From: Streptomyces albireticuli
GTDB taxonomy: Bacteria > Actinomycetota > Actinomycetes > Streptomycetales > Streptomycetaceae
Direction: 5' to 3'
Assembly: GCF_002192455.1 (NCBI RefSeq)
Contig: NZ_CP021744.1
Coordinates: 3,502,001 to 3,566,000 of the forward strand
DNA: 64,000 nt
The notes below the pieces were generated by a model. The model was given only the letters and a program-made list of their open reading frames with translations. It was not told where the DNA came from and made no database searches. Below are positions 47,609 to 56,346 of this stretch, piece by piece. The position numbers were made by a program, and so were the translations under genes. Each line of letters begins with the position of its first letter. The first letter of the stretch is position 1.

Positions 47609-48007
47609 CGCAGCACTCCCTCAAGCCCAGGGCCCCGCCGATGGCGTGCCAGCCTATTTTCTGACCATGCCGCAACTTCCGGCACGCCACACACAAGCAT
47701 TCACAGTTCACCCAAATGATGGATTTTTCTATGAATCGCCCGCCGCATCCCGCTCTCCAGCCCCTTTTTCCCCTTTAATTTCCCATTCCCCCCGCACTGC
47801 TCGCTCAGTTGGGCGCCGCCCCGCGCCCGCCTCCCCCGGCTGTGCGCCCGCGCGCTCTCCGGTGCCCGCGCCCCTCGCGCCCTCAGTGCGCTCGAACGCC
47901 CGCGTCCCCCGTTCGCCCTCCCCCGAGCTGCGGGACCCCGGAGCCGACCCTAGAGTCAAAACCGGCATCACCTCACAAGTGATGACATTTCCCCTCAAGG
48001 AGGCGTG
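47609..48007. promoter_or_regulatory. 399-nt intergenic region before the peptide operon
   Basis: No credible gene. The left part carries the P450 promoter and is AT-richer than average around 47640-47790. Just before the peptide gene is the inverted repeat atcac-ctcacaa-gtgat (47967-47983), a possible operator, then a strong ribosome site aaggagg (47997-48003) 4 nt before ATG 48008. Confidence 0.55.
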
Positions 48008-48193
48008 ATGCTCGCTCAGAAGACGACCCGGATCGTCGCGACCCCGGCCGAGGCGGCAGCGATCGGCTCGATGATGGTGGAGCCGGAGGCCACCGTCAGC
48101 GACCCGCCACTTCCCGCACCGGAGGCAGCGGGCTTCATCCTCGCGCTGCTCCTCATGTCCCCCAAGGAGCCGAAGGAGCCGAAGGGCAAGTGA
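48008..48193 (+). CDS. 61-aa peptide heading a coupled operon (candidate precursor)
   Basis: 61 residues: an N-terminal leader-like part (MLAQKTTRIVATPAEAAAIG), an acidic/Pro-rich middle (VEPEATVSDPPLPAPEA), a hydrophobic stretch AAGFILALLLM and a repetitive basic tail SPKEPKEPKGK. The strongest Shine-Dalgarno sequence of the region (aaggagg) precedes it, and its stop overlaps the next gene by GTGA. It has no Cys or Trp and only three Ser and five Thr. It could be a modified-peptide precursor, a small membrane protein or a regulatory subunit; I recognise no family. Confidence 0.75.
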   Translation: MLAQKTTRIVATPAEAAAIGSMMVEPEATVSDPPLPAPEAAGFILALLLMSPKEPKEPKGK

Positions 48194-48924
48194 CCACCCG
48201 GGCGGACTTCGCCGCGGCCACAGACGAACTCGCGAACCGTGTCCTCGGCGCCCTGCGCGGCGCCGGGGGCACGGCTCTCGTCGCCCGGCACATCGACAGC
48301 GCGCCCGACGCCCTGGCGGCCCTCGCCGCCGTAAGGGTCCTGGGCGCGGACACCTTCTCCCCCCACCTGATCGCCGGCGCCCCCTTCCACGCCGACGACG
48401 CGGCCGCCGTGGCCCGGTCCTTCGACGCCTTCCCGACGCCGGCGGCCGGGCCTTCGGCACGCCCGGAGGAGCGGACCGTCGCCTGGCGCGACTGGGCCAC
48501 CGCCCAACTCCTCGCCCGTTTCGGTGGGAACGGCGCACCGTCGGTGACAACGGCACCGCCCGGGGCGGCGGAAGACCTCGCCGACACCACCGACTGGCAG
48601 GGCTGGTCCGTAAGGATGGCCCAACTCGCCACGCTGGCCACCCCCGGCCTCGACGGCTCGGTCCACGAGGTGGCCCGCGGCGCGGCGCTCCCGCTCGCCC
48701 GCGGCGTCACCCGCTCGGTCCTGCGCCGCGACTTCCCGACGGCCGTAAGGCTCGTCCGCTGGCTCGCCTGGCTCGGCCACGAAGGCGTCGCCCTGCCGCT
48801 GGACCCGGCGCCCGTGCACGAACACGTCCGCCTCCTGGGCGGCGCGAGCCCCCGCACGGCCCTGGACCTGGCCGTCACGGACCACCTGCTCACCGCGAGA
48901 CCCCCGGAGGCGGTACGGACATGA
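48190..48924 (+). CDS. Unrecognised 244-aa protein of the peptide operon
   Basis: 244 residues, Ala/Leu/Arg-rich and probably all-alpha (FAAATDELANRVLGALRGAG, APDALAALAAVRVLG, GVTRSVLRRDFPTAVRLVRWLAWLGHEG). No signal peptide, membrane helix or catalytic motif is evident. GTG 48190 overlaps the peptide stop; its own stop overlaps the following ATG. Coupled translation suggests a complex with its neighbours. I do not recognise the family. Confidence 0.85.
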   Translation: MTTRADFAAATDELANRVLGALRGAGGTALVARHIDSAPDALAALAAVRVLGADTFSPHLIAGAPFHADDAAAVARSFDAFPTPAAGPSARPEERTVAWRDWATAQLLARFGGNGAPSVTTAPPGAAEDLADTTDWQGWSVRMAQLATLATPGLDGSVHEVARGAALPLARGVTRSVLRRDFPTAVRLVRWLAWLGHEGVALPLDPAPVHEHVRLLGGASPRTALDLAVTDHLLTARPPEAVRT

Positions 48925-49846
48925 CGGTTCCCGAGCCGGTGGCCGCGGCCGCCCGGAGCATGGCCGACCGCGCCCTGTCCTGGCTGCACGCCAACCGCGC
49001 CCTCGGCGCCCTGCCGCCCGGCACCACCGAGGAGCTCGCCGACCCCGACAGCGTCTACAAACCCCTGGGCGAGACCACCCTCGCGGCCTCGCTGCTCCTG
49101 CGCGACGGCGTCGCGGGCCCCGGCCAGCTGGCGGCCGCCCAGAGCCTCATGGACTTCACCTGGGACCAGTTCCGCCAGGGCGACATGCTCTACGAGCGGC
49201 AGCTCCGCCACACCCTGATGACCGACCCGCTGGAGGTCTACGCCCCTTCGTCCGCTGCGGCTACCGCCACGCGGACCTGGACCGGCTGCTGGCCCACCGC
49301 GCGCGGCTGCGCTCGGTGGACGGCGTGGAGCTGCTGCCCAACCGCAGGCTCGCCGCCGCCAACGCCGCCCGCGTCGTCGGGCTCGACCGGGAACCCGGCG
49401 GTCAGCCGGACTGGGACGCGCTGGCCCGCGCCACCTGGCTGGGCGCCCGCCCCGAGCCCTGGGCCATCAACTGGATCACCGCCTACGCGATGACCCACAC
49501 GGTCTTCCACCTCACCGACTGGGGCCGCCTGCCGCACGGCCTGCCGCCCGACCTCACCGCGTACGTACGGACGTGGCTGCCGGTGTGGATCGACATCTGG
49601 CGCGAGGTCCAGCAGTGGGACCTGGTCGTCGAACTCCTCATCGTCGGCGCCTCCCTGGACGAGCCGTACTGCCGGCCCGAGGACTGGGAGACCGTCGCGG
49701 CCCTCCAGCACGAGGACGGCCTCGTGCCGCGCGACGGCGACCCGGTGGACGACGACCCGCAGGAGCGGTTCACGGACCACCAGCACACCGTCGTCGTCAC
49801 CGCCGTCGCGGGCTCCGTCGCCCTCGCGCGGGCGGCGGGCCGGTGA
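48921..49846 (+). pseudogene. DUF6895-like protein, frame broken at 49243-49246
   Basis: Two reading frames joined give about 308 residues. Part 1 (48921 to about 49246): MADRALSWLHANRALGALPPG, KPLGETTLAASLLLR, FRQGDMLYERQLRHTLMTDPLEVY. Part 2 (another frame to 49846): RCGYRHADLDRLLAHRARL, VELLPNRRLAAANAARVVGL, PWAINWITAYAMTHTVFHLTDWG. This resembles the DUF6895 family of actinomycete proteins, from memory. A single missing C in the run of four C at 49243-49246 would restore one frame. Either a sequencing error, a real inactivating mutation or programmed shifting; the intact coupling on both sides favours an error or a recent mutation. Confidence 0.8.
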
Positions 49847-50943
49847 CGTCCGCACCGCTGGAGTCCTTCCTGGCTCCCCTCCTCGCCGCCGCCCGCGGCG
49901 CGGACGCCGTGGCGGTGGCGGCCGTGCGCGGCGGCGAGCGGCTGGTGGCCCGCCGGGGCGCCGCCGGCCCCGGCACCCGCTTCGAGACCGGCTCCCTCAC
50001 CAAGACGTACACGGCCCTGCTGCTCGCCGAGCTCGCCGCCCGGGGCGAGGTCCGCTACGACGACCCCGTCGACCGCTATCTGCCCCGGCGGGTCCCCGGC
50101 CCGCCGATCACCTTGCTGCACCTGGCCACCCACACCTCCGGGCTGCCACGGCTGCCCCCGGGGCTCGTCACCCGCTCGGCGCGGCACGCCTGGTTCAGCA
50201 ACCCCTACGCGGGCTTCTCCGCCGCCGACCTCATGGCCGCGCTGCCCCGCACCCGGCTGCACCACGCGCCCGGCACCCACGTGCGCTACTCCAACTACGG
50301 CGCCGGACTGCTGGGCCACGCGCTGGCCCGGGCGGCGGGCGGCGGGGCCGAGGAGGGCGACTACGCCGGGCTGCTCGCCGAGCGCGTGCTCGTACCGCTC
50401 GGCCTGACGGACACCGACTGCGACCCCCTGCGGCCCCAGGCGACCGGCCACTGGCGCGGGCGGCCCCGGCCGCCCTGGCTCATCCCCGCGCTGCCCGCCG
50501 CCGGGGCCCTGCGCACCAGCGGCCGCGACCTGCTCCGGCTGCTGGCGGCGCTGCTCACCCCGCCGGTCACGGGCCCGCCGAGCCTGCGGGCCGCGCTCCA
50601 GGACGTCCAGCGGCCACGGCTGGCGCTGCCCCGCACGGGACGCCGCCTCTGCCTGATCTGGAACCTCCGCCCCCGCGCGGGCCGGCCGCTGTTCCACCAC
50701 TCGGGCGGCACCCGCGGCTTCACCGCCTTCGCGGGCTTCCTGCCCGGCTCCGGCACCGCCGTCGCGGCCCTCGCCAACACCTCGCCGACGCCGCTGGCCC
50801 CCTTCGTCCAGGCGGCCTACGGGACGCTGTGCGCCCTGGACGCCTCAGTCGCGGGCGACGTGGCGGACCACGGTGTCGGCGAACTGCCGGGCGGCGGGCG
50901 AGAGGGCCGACCACTGGCGGGCGGCCCAGCCCACGTCCAGTGA
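49843..50943 (+). CDS. Serine hydrolase of the beta-lactamase/DD-peptidase fold
   Basis: 366 residues. SxxK Ser51-Leu-Thr-Lys54 (TGSLTKTY), YxN Tyr149-Ser-Asn151 (RYSNYGAG), and HSGG 286-289 in place of KTG, the class C-like esterase/peptidase pattern. No signal peptide, so probably cytoplasmic. GTG 49843 overlaps the DUF6895-like stop by GTGA, making it the fourth coupled gene. Its last 33 codons overlap the convergent LysR gene. Could hydrolyse a D-amino acid peptide or ester, perhaps processing the 61-aa peptide; substrate is unknown. Confidence 0.9.
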   Translation: MTSAPLESFLAPLLAAARGADAVAVAAVRGGERLVARRGAAGPGTRFETGSLTKTYTALLLAELAARGEVRYDDPVDRYLPRRVPGPPITLLHLATHTSGLPRLPPGLVTRSARHAWFSNPYAGFSAADLMAALPRTRLHHAPGTHVRYSNYGAGLLGHALARAAGGGAEEGDYAGLLAERVLVPLGLTDTDCDPLRPQATGHWRGRPRPPWLIPALPAAGALRTSGRDLLRLLAALLTPPVTGPPSLRAALQDVQRPRLALPRTGRRLCLIWNLRPRAGRPLFHHSGGTRGFTAFAGFLPGSGTAVAALANTSPTPLAPFVQAAYGTLCALDASVAGDVADHGVGELPGGGREGRPLAGGPAHVQ

Positions 50944-51747
50944 CGGGATCCCGGCGACCGGGATCAGCCGGACGCTGTCGGCGCACTGCCCGACCAGCCC
51001 CGGCACCGCGGGTATCAGCGCGTGCCCCAGGCCCATCTCGGCGAGCAGCAGCGCGGTGTCCCAGTCGGTGGCCCGGGTGGTGGTGGCGCGCGGCGGCAGG
51101 CCGTGCGCGCCCAGATAGTGCTCGACCTGACGGCCCGAACTCGTGCCCGTCGGCGGCCTGATGAGCCGGGTGCGGGCCAGGTCCTCCGCCGCCAGGGCCG
51201 CCTCCGCCGCGAGCGGGTCGTCGGCCCGTACGGCCAGCACCCACTCCAGGCTGATGACGGGGCGCTGCTCGACGCCCTGGGTGCCGGCCGCCTCCTCCGT
51301 GATCGTCACCCAGGCCAGGTCGACGGCACCGGTCCGGAGCGCCTCCAGGCAGCGGTGGCTGGAGCGCTCGGTGTGGAACTCCAGCCCCACCTCGGGGTAC
51401 TCGCGGCAGAACTCCTTTATGGCCGCGCCCAGGAAGTTGCGGATGGTCGTGGCGCCCGTGGCGATGACGACGCCGCCGCCCTGCCCGGTCCGCAGCTCCT
51501 CCAGCAGCCGCAGGCCCTCCCCCAGCGCGGTCAGCCCGTCGGAGGCCGCGCGCTGGAGGATCCGGCCCGCCTCGGTCGGCGCCACGCCCCGGGACTGACG
51601 CTCCATCAGCGTGAGGCCGACCTCCTTCTCCAGGCGGCGGACGTGCTGACTGACGGCCGACTGACTGCAATTCATCTCGCGGGCCACGGCACTGAGGTTG
51701 CGGGCCTCGCACACCATGACGAACACCTTCAGGTCATCAAGCGTCAC
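50845..51747 (-). CDS. LysR-family transcriptional regulator
   Basis: 300 residues. N-terminal winged HTH: LDDLKVFVMVCEARNLSAVAREMNCSQSAVSQHVRRLEKEVGLTLMER; C-terminal effector domain with VVIATGATTIRNFLGAAI and the typical helix DWDTALLLAEMGLGHALIP. The 3' end overlaps the serine hydrolase gene by 99 nt on the opposite strand. GTG 51747 (VTLDDLKVF) is the start. The effector is unknown; it may regulate the peptide operon or the thioesterase. Confidence 0.93.
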   Translation of the reverse strand: MTLDDLKVFVMVCEARNLSAVAREMNCSQSAVSQHVRRLEKEVGLTLMERQSRGVAPTEAGRILQRAASDGLTALGEGLRLLEELRTGQGGGVVIATGATTIRNFLGAAIKEFCREYPEVGLEFHTERSSHRCLEALRTGAVDLAWVTITEEAAGTQGVEQRPVISLEWVLAVRADDPLAAEAALAAEDLARTRLIRPPTGTSSGRQVEHYLGAHGLPPRATTTRATDWDTALLLAEMGLGHALIPAVPGLVGQCADSVRLIPVAGIPSLDVGWAARQWSALSPAARQFADTVVRHVARD

Positions 51748-51932
51748 CCGCCCAACATACAAGGCATTCCTTGGGGAGTTCGAGCCTCCCCATAGGATTG
51801 ACTTGGCTTCCGGACGGTCGCATGATCTCCCTGAACGGCGGCAACCTGTCCGCGGCCTCACTCAGCACAACGCACCGGAACTGAGCATGCGCAGCACCGG
51901 TCACTGTCGTCGCCGCGGACGGGTGCCGACCG

Positions 51933-52703
51933 CTACGAGACGGCCCCCGCCCCCAGCAGCTCCGCCAGCGTCTCCTGCACGACCTGCGTCTCCTGCTCCC
52001 GCAGATAGAAGTGCCCGCCGGAGAATGTCCGCACCTCCACCGGGCCACGCGTCGTGTGCCGCGCCCACCCGGTCAGCCTGCCGTCCTCGGCCAGGGCGGT
52101 CTCGCCGTCCCCCGCCAGCACGGTCAGCGGCACGGGCAGCGGCGCGTGGCCACGCCACTCGTACTCCTCCAGCACCGTGTAGTCGGCGCGCAGCCCCGCC
52201 GTCGCCATCGCCCGCAGCTCGGGGTGGTCCAACACCTCCGGCGGGATGCCGTTGTGCCGCCCGTTCACCGCCGACAGCAGCTCGTCGTCCGGCAGCCGGT
52301 GCACGCCGGTACGCCGCCGGGGCGCGTCGGGCGCCGGCCCGCTGGAGACGACGAGCCGCTCCGGCAGCGGCCGCCCGGCGTCCCGGAGCGCGCACGTCAG
52401 CTCGTACGCCACGAGGGAGCCCATGCTGTGCCCGAAGAAGGCGTACGGGCCGGTGAACTCCTCCTCCACCAGCGCCCCGACCAGACCGTCCATGGAGGTC
52501 ACCGCGGGCTCACCGAAGCGGGTCGCCCGGCCCGGCAGCTGGATCGCGTGCACCTGCACACCGGGCATGTGCCGGCCCCAGCGCAGGTACTCGGCGGCCG
52601 ACCCCCCGGCGTGCGGGAAGCAGTACAGCCGCAGCGGGGCCTGCTGCGCGGCCCCTCCGGCGATCCACCGGGACGTCGGGGCGATACGCCCTTGCCGATT
52701 CAT
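51933..52703 (-). CDS. Type II thioesterase (GrsT/RifR class)
   Basis: 256 residues, alpha/beta hydrolase that releases aberrant acyl groups from PKS/NRPS carrier proteins. LYCFPHAGGSAAEYLRWG, QLPGRATRFGEP, nucleophile GHSMGSLVAYEL, acid AGDGETALAEDG, His in FSGGHFYLRE. ATG 52703 has AGGAG 7 nt upstream. No PKS/NRPS is in the window except rppA, so it acts in trans, or its cluster has been lost. Confidence 0.95.
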   Translation of the reverse strand: MNRQGRIAPTSRWIAGGAAQQAPLRLYCFPHAGGSAAEYLRWGRHMPGVQVHAIQLPGRATRFGEPAVTSMDGLVGALVEEEFTGPYAFFGHSMGSLVAYELTCALRDAGRPLPERLVVSSGPAPDAPRRRTGVHRLPDDELLSAVNGRHNGIPPEVLDHPELRAMATAGLRADYTVLEEYEWRGHAPLPVPLTVLAGDGETALAEDGRLTGWARHTTRGPVEVRTFSGGHFYLREQETQVVQETLAELLGAGAVS

Positions 52704-52934
52704 GCGTTCTCCTGTCCACCCGTGCCGAACGCCCCCGTCCGGGCGCCCGTCGACACTACTGACCGGCCGCGCCCGGGAACGTGGTGTGGGCAACTACCGG
52801 ACCGTGACGCCGCTTACAGCCACGGCCCCGGGGCGCGTACGCCCGGTGTTCCGGAGGTCGTCATGTCGCGGGGCCTGCTAGGGGTTTCACCGCGCGTGTG
52901 ATCGTATATAGGTACGGACTGGGGAGGACGTCAG

Positions 52935-53792
52935 ATGCCCAACGGGAAACTGCTCGCGATCAGCGATCTGCATGTCGTCTACAAAGAGAACCGCGATCTC
53001 GTCGAGACGCTGCGGCCGGAATCCGAGGACGACTGGCTGATCGTGGCCGGCGACGTCGCCGAGCAGTACGCGGACATCGAATGGGCGCTGCGCCTGCTCA
53101 GCGAGCGCTTCGCCAAGGTGATCTGGGCACCGGGCAACCACGAGCTGTGGACGCACCCGAAGGACCCGGTGGACCTGCGCGGTGAGAAGCGCTACCTGCA
53201 CCTGGTGGAGCTCTGCCGCAGCCTCGGCATCGACACGCCCGAGGACCCCTACCCCGTCTGGCACGGCGAGGGCGGCCCGGTGGCCGTGGCCCCGCTCTTC
53301 GTGCTCTACGACTACTCGTTCCGGGTGCCCGGCGCGCACACCAAGGAGGAGTCGCTGCGCCTGGCCTACGAGGCCGGGGTGGTCTGCACCGACGAGCACT
53401 TCCTCTTCCCGGACCCCTACCCCACGCGGGACGACTGGTGCCGCGCCCGGGTCGAGCTCACCGAGCGCCGCCTGGCCGCCGTGGACCCCGCCCACCGCAC
53501 GATCCTCGTCAACCACTTCCCGCTGGTGCGCGAGCCCACCCGGATCCTGCGCTACCCCGACTTCGCCCAGTGGTGCGGCACCGAGCTGACCGCCGACTGG
53601 CACGTGCGCTTCCGCGCCGCCGCCGCGGTCTACGGCCATCTGCACATCCCCCGCGTCACCTGGCACGACGGCGTCCGCTTCGAGGAGGTCTCGGTCGGCT
53701 ACCCGCGCGAGTGGCGGCCCCGGCCGCCACGCCGCCCGCTGCGCCAGATCCTGCCCCGCCCGGTCGGCGAGACCCCGGGAGCGGCACGGTGA
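52935..53792 (+). CDS. Calcineurin-like metallophosphoesterase
   Basis: 285 residues. Metallophosphatase motifs in order: AISDLHV, IVAGDVAE, APGNHELW, LVNHFPL and VYGHLHIP, giving the full dimetal site. Stop overlaps the phosphopantetheinyl transferase start (GTGA), a common pairing in Streptomyces. It may recycle phosphopantetheine or a nucleotide by-product; the substrate is not known. Confidence 0.94.
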   Translation: MPNGKLLAISDLHVVYKENRDLVETLRPESEDDWLIVAGDVAEQYADIEWALRLLSERFAKVIWAPGNHELWTHPKDPVDLRGEKRYLHLVELCRSLGIDTPEDPYPVWHGEGGPVAVAPLFVLYDYSFRVPGAHTKEESLRLAYEAGVVCTDEHFLFPDPYPTRDDWCRARVELTERRLAAVDPAHRTILVNHFPLVREPTRILRYPDFAQWCGTELTADWHVRFRAAAAVYGHLHIPRVTWHDGVRFEEVSVGYPREWRPRPPRRPLRQILPRPVGETPGAAR

Positions 53793-54517
53793 TCGAGCGG
53801 ATCCTGCCCGCCGCCGTGGTCACGGAGGAGACCTTCGCCGACCCGGCCGGCGCGGCCGACGCCCTCTTCCCCGAGGAGGCCGCGGTCGTGGCGCGCGCGG
53901 TGCCCAAGCGGCAGCGCGAGTTCACGACCGTACGGCTGTGCGCGCGCAAGGCGCTCGGCCGGCTGGGGCACCCGCCCGCCCCGCTGCTGCCCAGCCGGCG
54001 CGGCGCGCCGCAGTGGCCGGACGGGGTGGTGGGCAGCATGACCCACTGCGAGGGCTACCGCGCGGCCGTGGTGGCCCGGGCGGCCGACGCCACCTCGATC
54101 GGCATAGACGCCGAGCCCAACGGCCCCTTGCCGGAGGGGGTGCTGGAGAGCATCGCCCTGCCGGGCGAGCGCGCCTGGGTGCGCGCCCTGGCCGCCCGGC
54201 GGCCCGAGGTGAGCTGGGACCGGCTGCTGTTCAGCGCCAAGGAGAGCGTCTTCAAGACCTGGTACCCGCTCACCGGCCGGGAGCTGGACTTCGTGGAGGC
54301 GGAGCTGGAGGCCGACCCGGACGCCGGGACCTTCTCCGCCCGCCTCCTGGTCCCCGGCCCGGTGGTCGGCGGCCGCCGCCTCGACGGCTTCACGGGCCGC
54401 TGGCTCGCCGACCGGGGGCTGGTGGTCACGGCGATCGCGCTGGAGGCGTCACCGGCGCCGGCCGAGGAGAGCGGCACCGGCGGGAGCCTCCCGGGCGCTT
54501 CGGCGCCGACGGCCTAG
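53789..54517 (+). CDS. 4'-phosphopantetheinyl transferase, Sfp/EntD class
   Basis: 242 residues. Activates carrier proteins by adding phosphopantetheine from CoA. Metal/CoA motifs: GVVGSMTHCEGYRAA, SIGIDAEPN (Asp107, Glu109) and FSAKESVFKTWYP (Glu152, Lys156). GTG 53789, coupled to the phosphoesterase. Likely serves secondary-metabolite synthases genome-wide. Confidence 0.95.
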   Translation: MIERILPAAVVTEETFADPAGAADALFPEEAAVVARAVPKRQREFTTVRLCARKALGRLGHPPAPLLPSRRGAPQWPDGVVGSMTHCEGYRAAVVARAADATSIGIDAEPNGPLPEGVLESIALPGERAWVRALAARRPEVSWDRLLFSAKESVFKTWYPLTGRELDFVEAELEADPDAGTFSARLLVPGPVVGGRRLDGFTGRWLADRGLVVTAIALEASPAPAEESGTGGSLPGASAPTA

Positions 54518-54702
54518 CGGCCGGGCCTTTTCGGTCTTCCCGAGGTGACGCCCACATTCCCCCGGTCCGTGGTCCGGCAGGGGGCGCGGAGAGGGCGGGC
54601 GGGGTCGCACGTATCCGCCCGCTCGCGGCACTCACCTACGAAAAGGGAAACGAGGGGGCCCGGGCCGGCCAGGGCCCGGGCCCCCCGACGGAAAGGCTGT
54701 TC

Positions 54703-54909
54703 ATGGGAATGAACCGGCGTGGTGCGACCGGAAAGTCCACTCCCTCGAAAATCACCCCCACTTCGGTCGGCGCGACCTTCGGTTCCGTGACCGTGGGCGT
54801 CAGCAGCGCCTACGTGGCCACCGGGTCCGTATTGATCACATGCGTCGCCGGCGGGCTCGGGCTGGTCGTCGTGGCGCTGCTCATGGCGGTGTTCCTCATC
54901 GCCCGCTGA
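54703..54909 (+). CDS. Small membrane peptide, 68 aa
   Basis: 68 residues: basic N-terminus MGMNRRGATGKSTPSK, Gly/Ser/Val-rich middle TSVGATFGSVTVGVSSAYVATGS and one strong helix CVAGGLGLVVVALLMAVFLIAR. GGAAAGG 6 nt before ATG supports translation. Unknown family; it could be a membrane component, holin-like protein or bacteriocin-like peptide. Alone on its strand, 185 nt past the transferase. Confidence 0.6.
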   Translation: MGMNRRGATGKSTPSKITPTSVGATFGSVTVGVSSAYVATGSVLITCVAGGLGLVVVALLMAVFLIAR

Positions 54910-55029
54910 CCCCGCTCGCTCTCCGGGGGATCGCGTACGGCATCCCGTGGGCGATCCCCCACCGGAATTCCACGTGGTCCGGTTTCCCCGCCGGCCGCTT
55001 CTCCATCGAAATGCCCCGATACCCACTTC

Positions 55030-56346
55030 TCACTGCCAGACCGTGAGACTGACGAGGCAGCGCTTCTCCAAGGGCTCCCGGAGCGGCTGCGGAGTGGCGG
55101 CGGCGGGTTCGGCGACCGCCGCCCCCGTTCCGCCCGCGGTCTCCTCCTGTCCGCCCGCGGAGTACGTCGTGAAGGAATTGGAGCTGAAGAGCATTCCGCA
55201 GAGGAGCCGGAAGGTGCCCCAGGCGGAGAGGGAATCGTAGAAACCCCGGTCGACCATGACGCGTTGCGGTACGACGACGTCCAGATAGTGCCGCCAGGCG
55301 TCGGATCCGGGCTCCAGGTCGTCGTCGGGTCCCACGTATCCGTCCCACAAAGGGCCCGCGATTCCCGGCCGGTAGGAGAACACCCAGCGGCATTGCTCCG
55401 GGTACGAGGCGGCCATCGCCGGATGCTCGGCCGGTGGGCCCAGCAGGGTGACGTCGCCCCGGAAGAGGTTCCACAGCCGGGGCAGCGTCTCCAGGCCGAG
55501 CTCCTCCAGGAACGCCCCCGCCTTGGTCTGCCGCCCGGCCGCGTCCCGGGTCCGGAAGTCGTACAGCCGGAAGACCCGGCCGGCCGCCCCGACCCTCGGA
55601 TGCCGCACGAGGGCCGGGCCGTGCGAGGTGAGGCGGATCCACAGCGTCACGGACGCCAGCATGGGCAGCGAGAGCCACAGCAGGGCGGCACCGACGACGA
55701 CGTCCAGCGCGCGCCGGCTCCTGCTCATCGGGGCCGGCGGATCGGCGACCTCGACGTCCTGCGGCCGTAGGCACGCCAGGGCGTCGGGCTGGAGGCCGTC
55801 CGGCCGATGCTCGCGGAGGTCCCGCAGATGGATCGCCGTGAACAGGGCGGTCGAGGCGATCATCCCGGCGCCGACGGACTGGAGGAGCGTCTGGACCCAC
55901 CGGGGCACTCCGTTGTCCGGCAAGGAAACCAGCGCCAGGGCGAGCGCCACGACCAGCACGAAGCCCGTCCCGAGACGGCACCACCAGCGGCGGCGACGGC
56001 GGCCGCCGCGCCCGGCCGCCGCCCCGGGGTCGCCGGTGTCCGGATCCACTGCCCGGCCGCCTGACAGGGCGGCCAGGCTCAGGAACTCCTGAAGACCGGC
56101 GCTGCCCGCCGGGTGGCCACGGACCACGGCCCGGCGGGCGGCTTCGACCTTGATCTCGATGAGCTTGCGCTCCACCGACTCCTCAGGGATCTCCGCCGCG
56201 AGCCCGGCGTCGAAGGCATCCTTGAACTCCCTCAGCCGCCTGTCGGCCGCCGCATTGTCCGGACTGCATACCAGGGCATGCCCATTGATCGCGGTCATAA
56301 GATCATTGATCGTCTCGACGATACCTTCGTCGCCATGTGCGCTCAT
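55030..56346 (-). CDS. Membrane protein with degenerate sugar-phosphate transferase domain
   Basis: 438 residues. Residues 1-115: soluble helical region (INDLMTAINGHALV, RRLREFKDAFDAGL). Two membrane helices at about 124-142 and 152-173. From 205: a bacterial sugar transferase (WcaJ/PglC-like) domain with re-entrant helix 213-237, FRLYDFRTRD, GDVTLLGPP and YRPGIAGPLW. The catalytic Asp-Glu pair of the family (LDELPQ) is Glu286-Thr287 here (LETLPR), and GPRP is GPPA. Start overlaps the sigma gene stop (TAATG). Coupling to an ECF sigma factor suggests an anti-sigma or sensing function. Confidence 0.85.
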   Translation of the reverse strand: MSAHGDEGIVETINDLMTAINGHALVCSPDNAAADRRLREFKDAFDAGLAAEIPEESVERKLIEIKVEAARRAVVRGHPAGSAGLQEFLSLAALSGGRAVDPDTGDPGAAAGRGGRRRRRWWCRLGTGFVLVVALALALVSLPDNGVPRWVQTLLQSVGAGMIASTALFTAIHLRDLREHRPDGLQPDALACLRPQDVEVADPPAPMSRSRRALDVVVGAALLWLSLPMLASVTLWIRLTSHGPALVRHPRVGAAGRVFRLYDFRTRDAAGRQTKAGAFLEELGLETLPRLWNLFRGDVTLLGPPAEHPAMAASYPEQCRWVFSYRPGIAGPLWDGYVGPDDDLEPGSDAWRHYLDVVVPQRVMVDRGFYDSLSAWGTFRLLCGMLFSSNSFTTYSAGGQEETAGGTGAAVAEPAAATPQPLREPLEKRCLVSLTVWQ

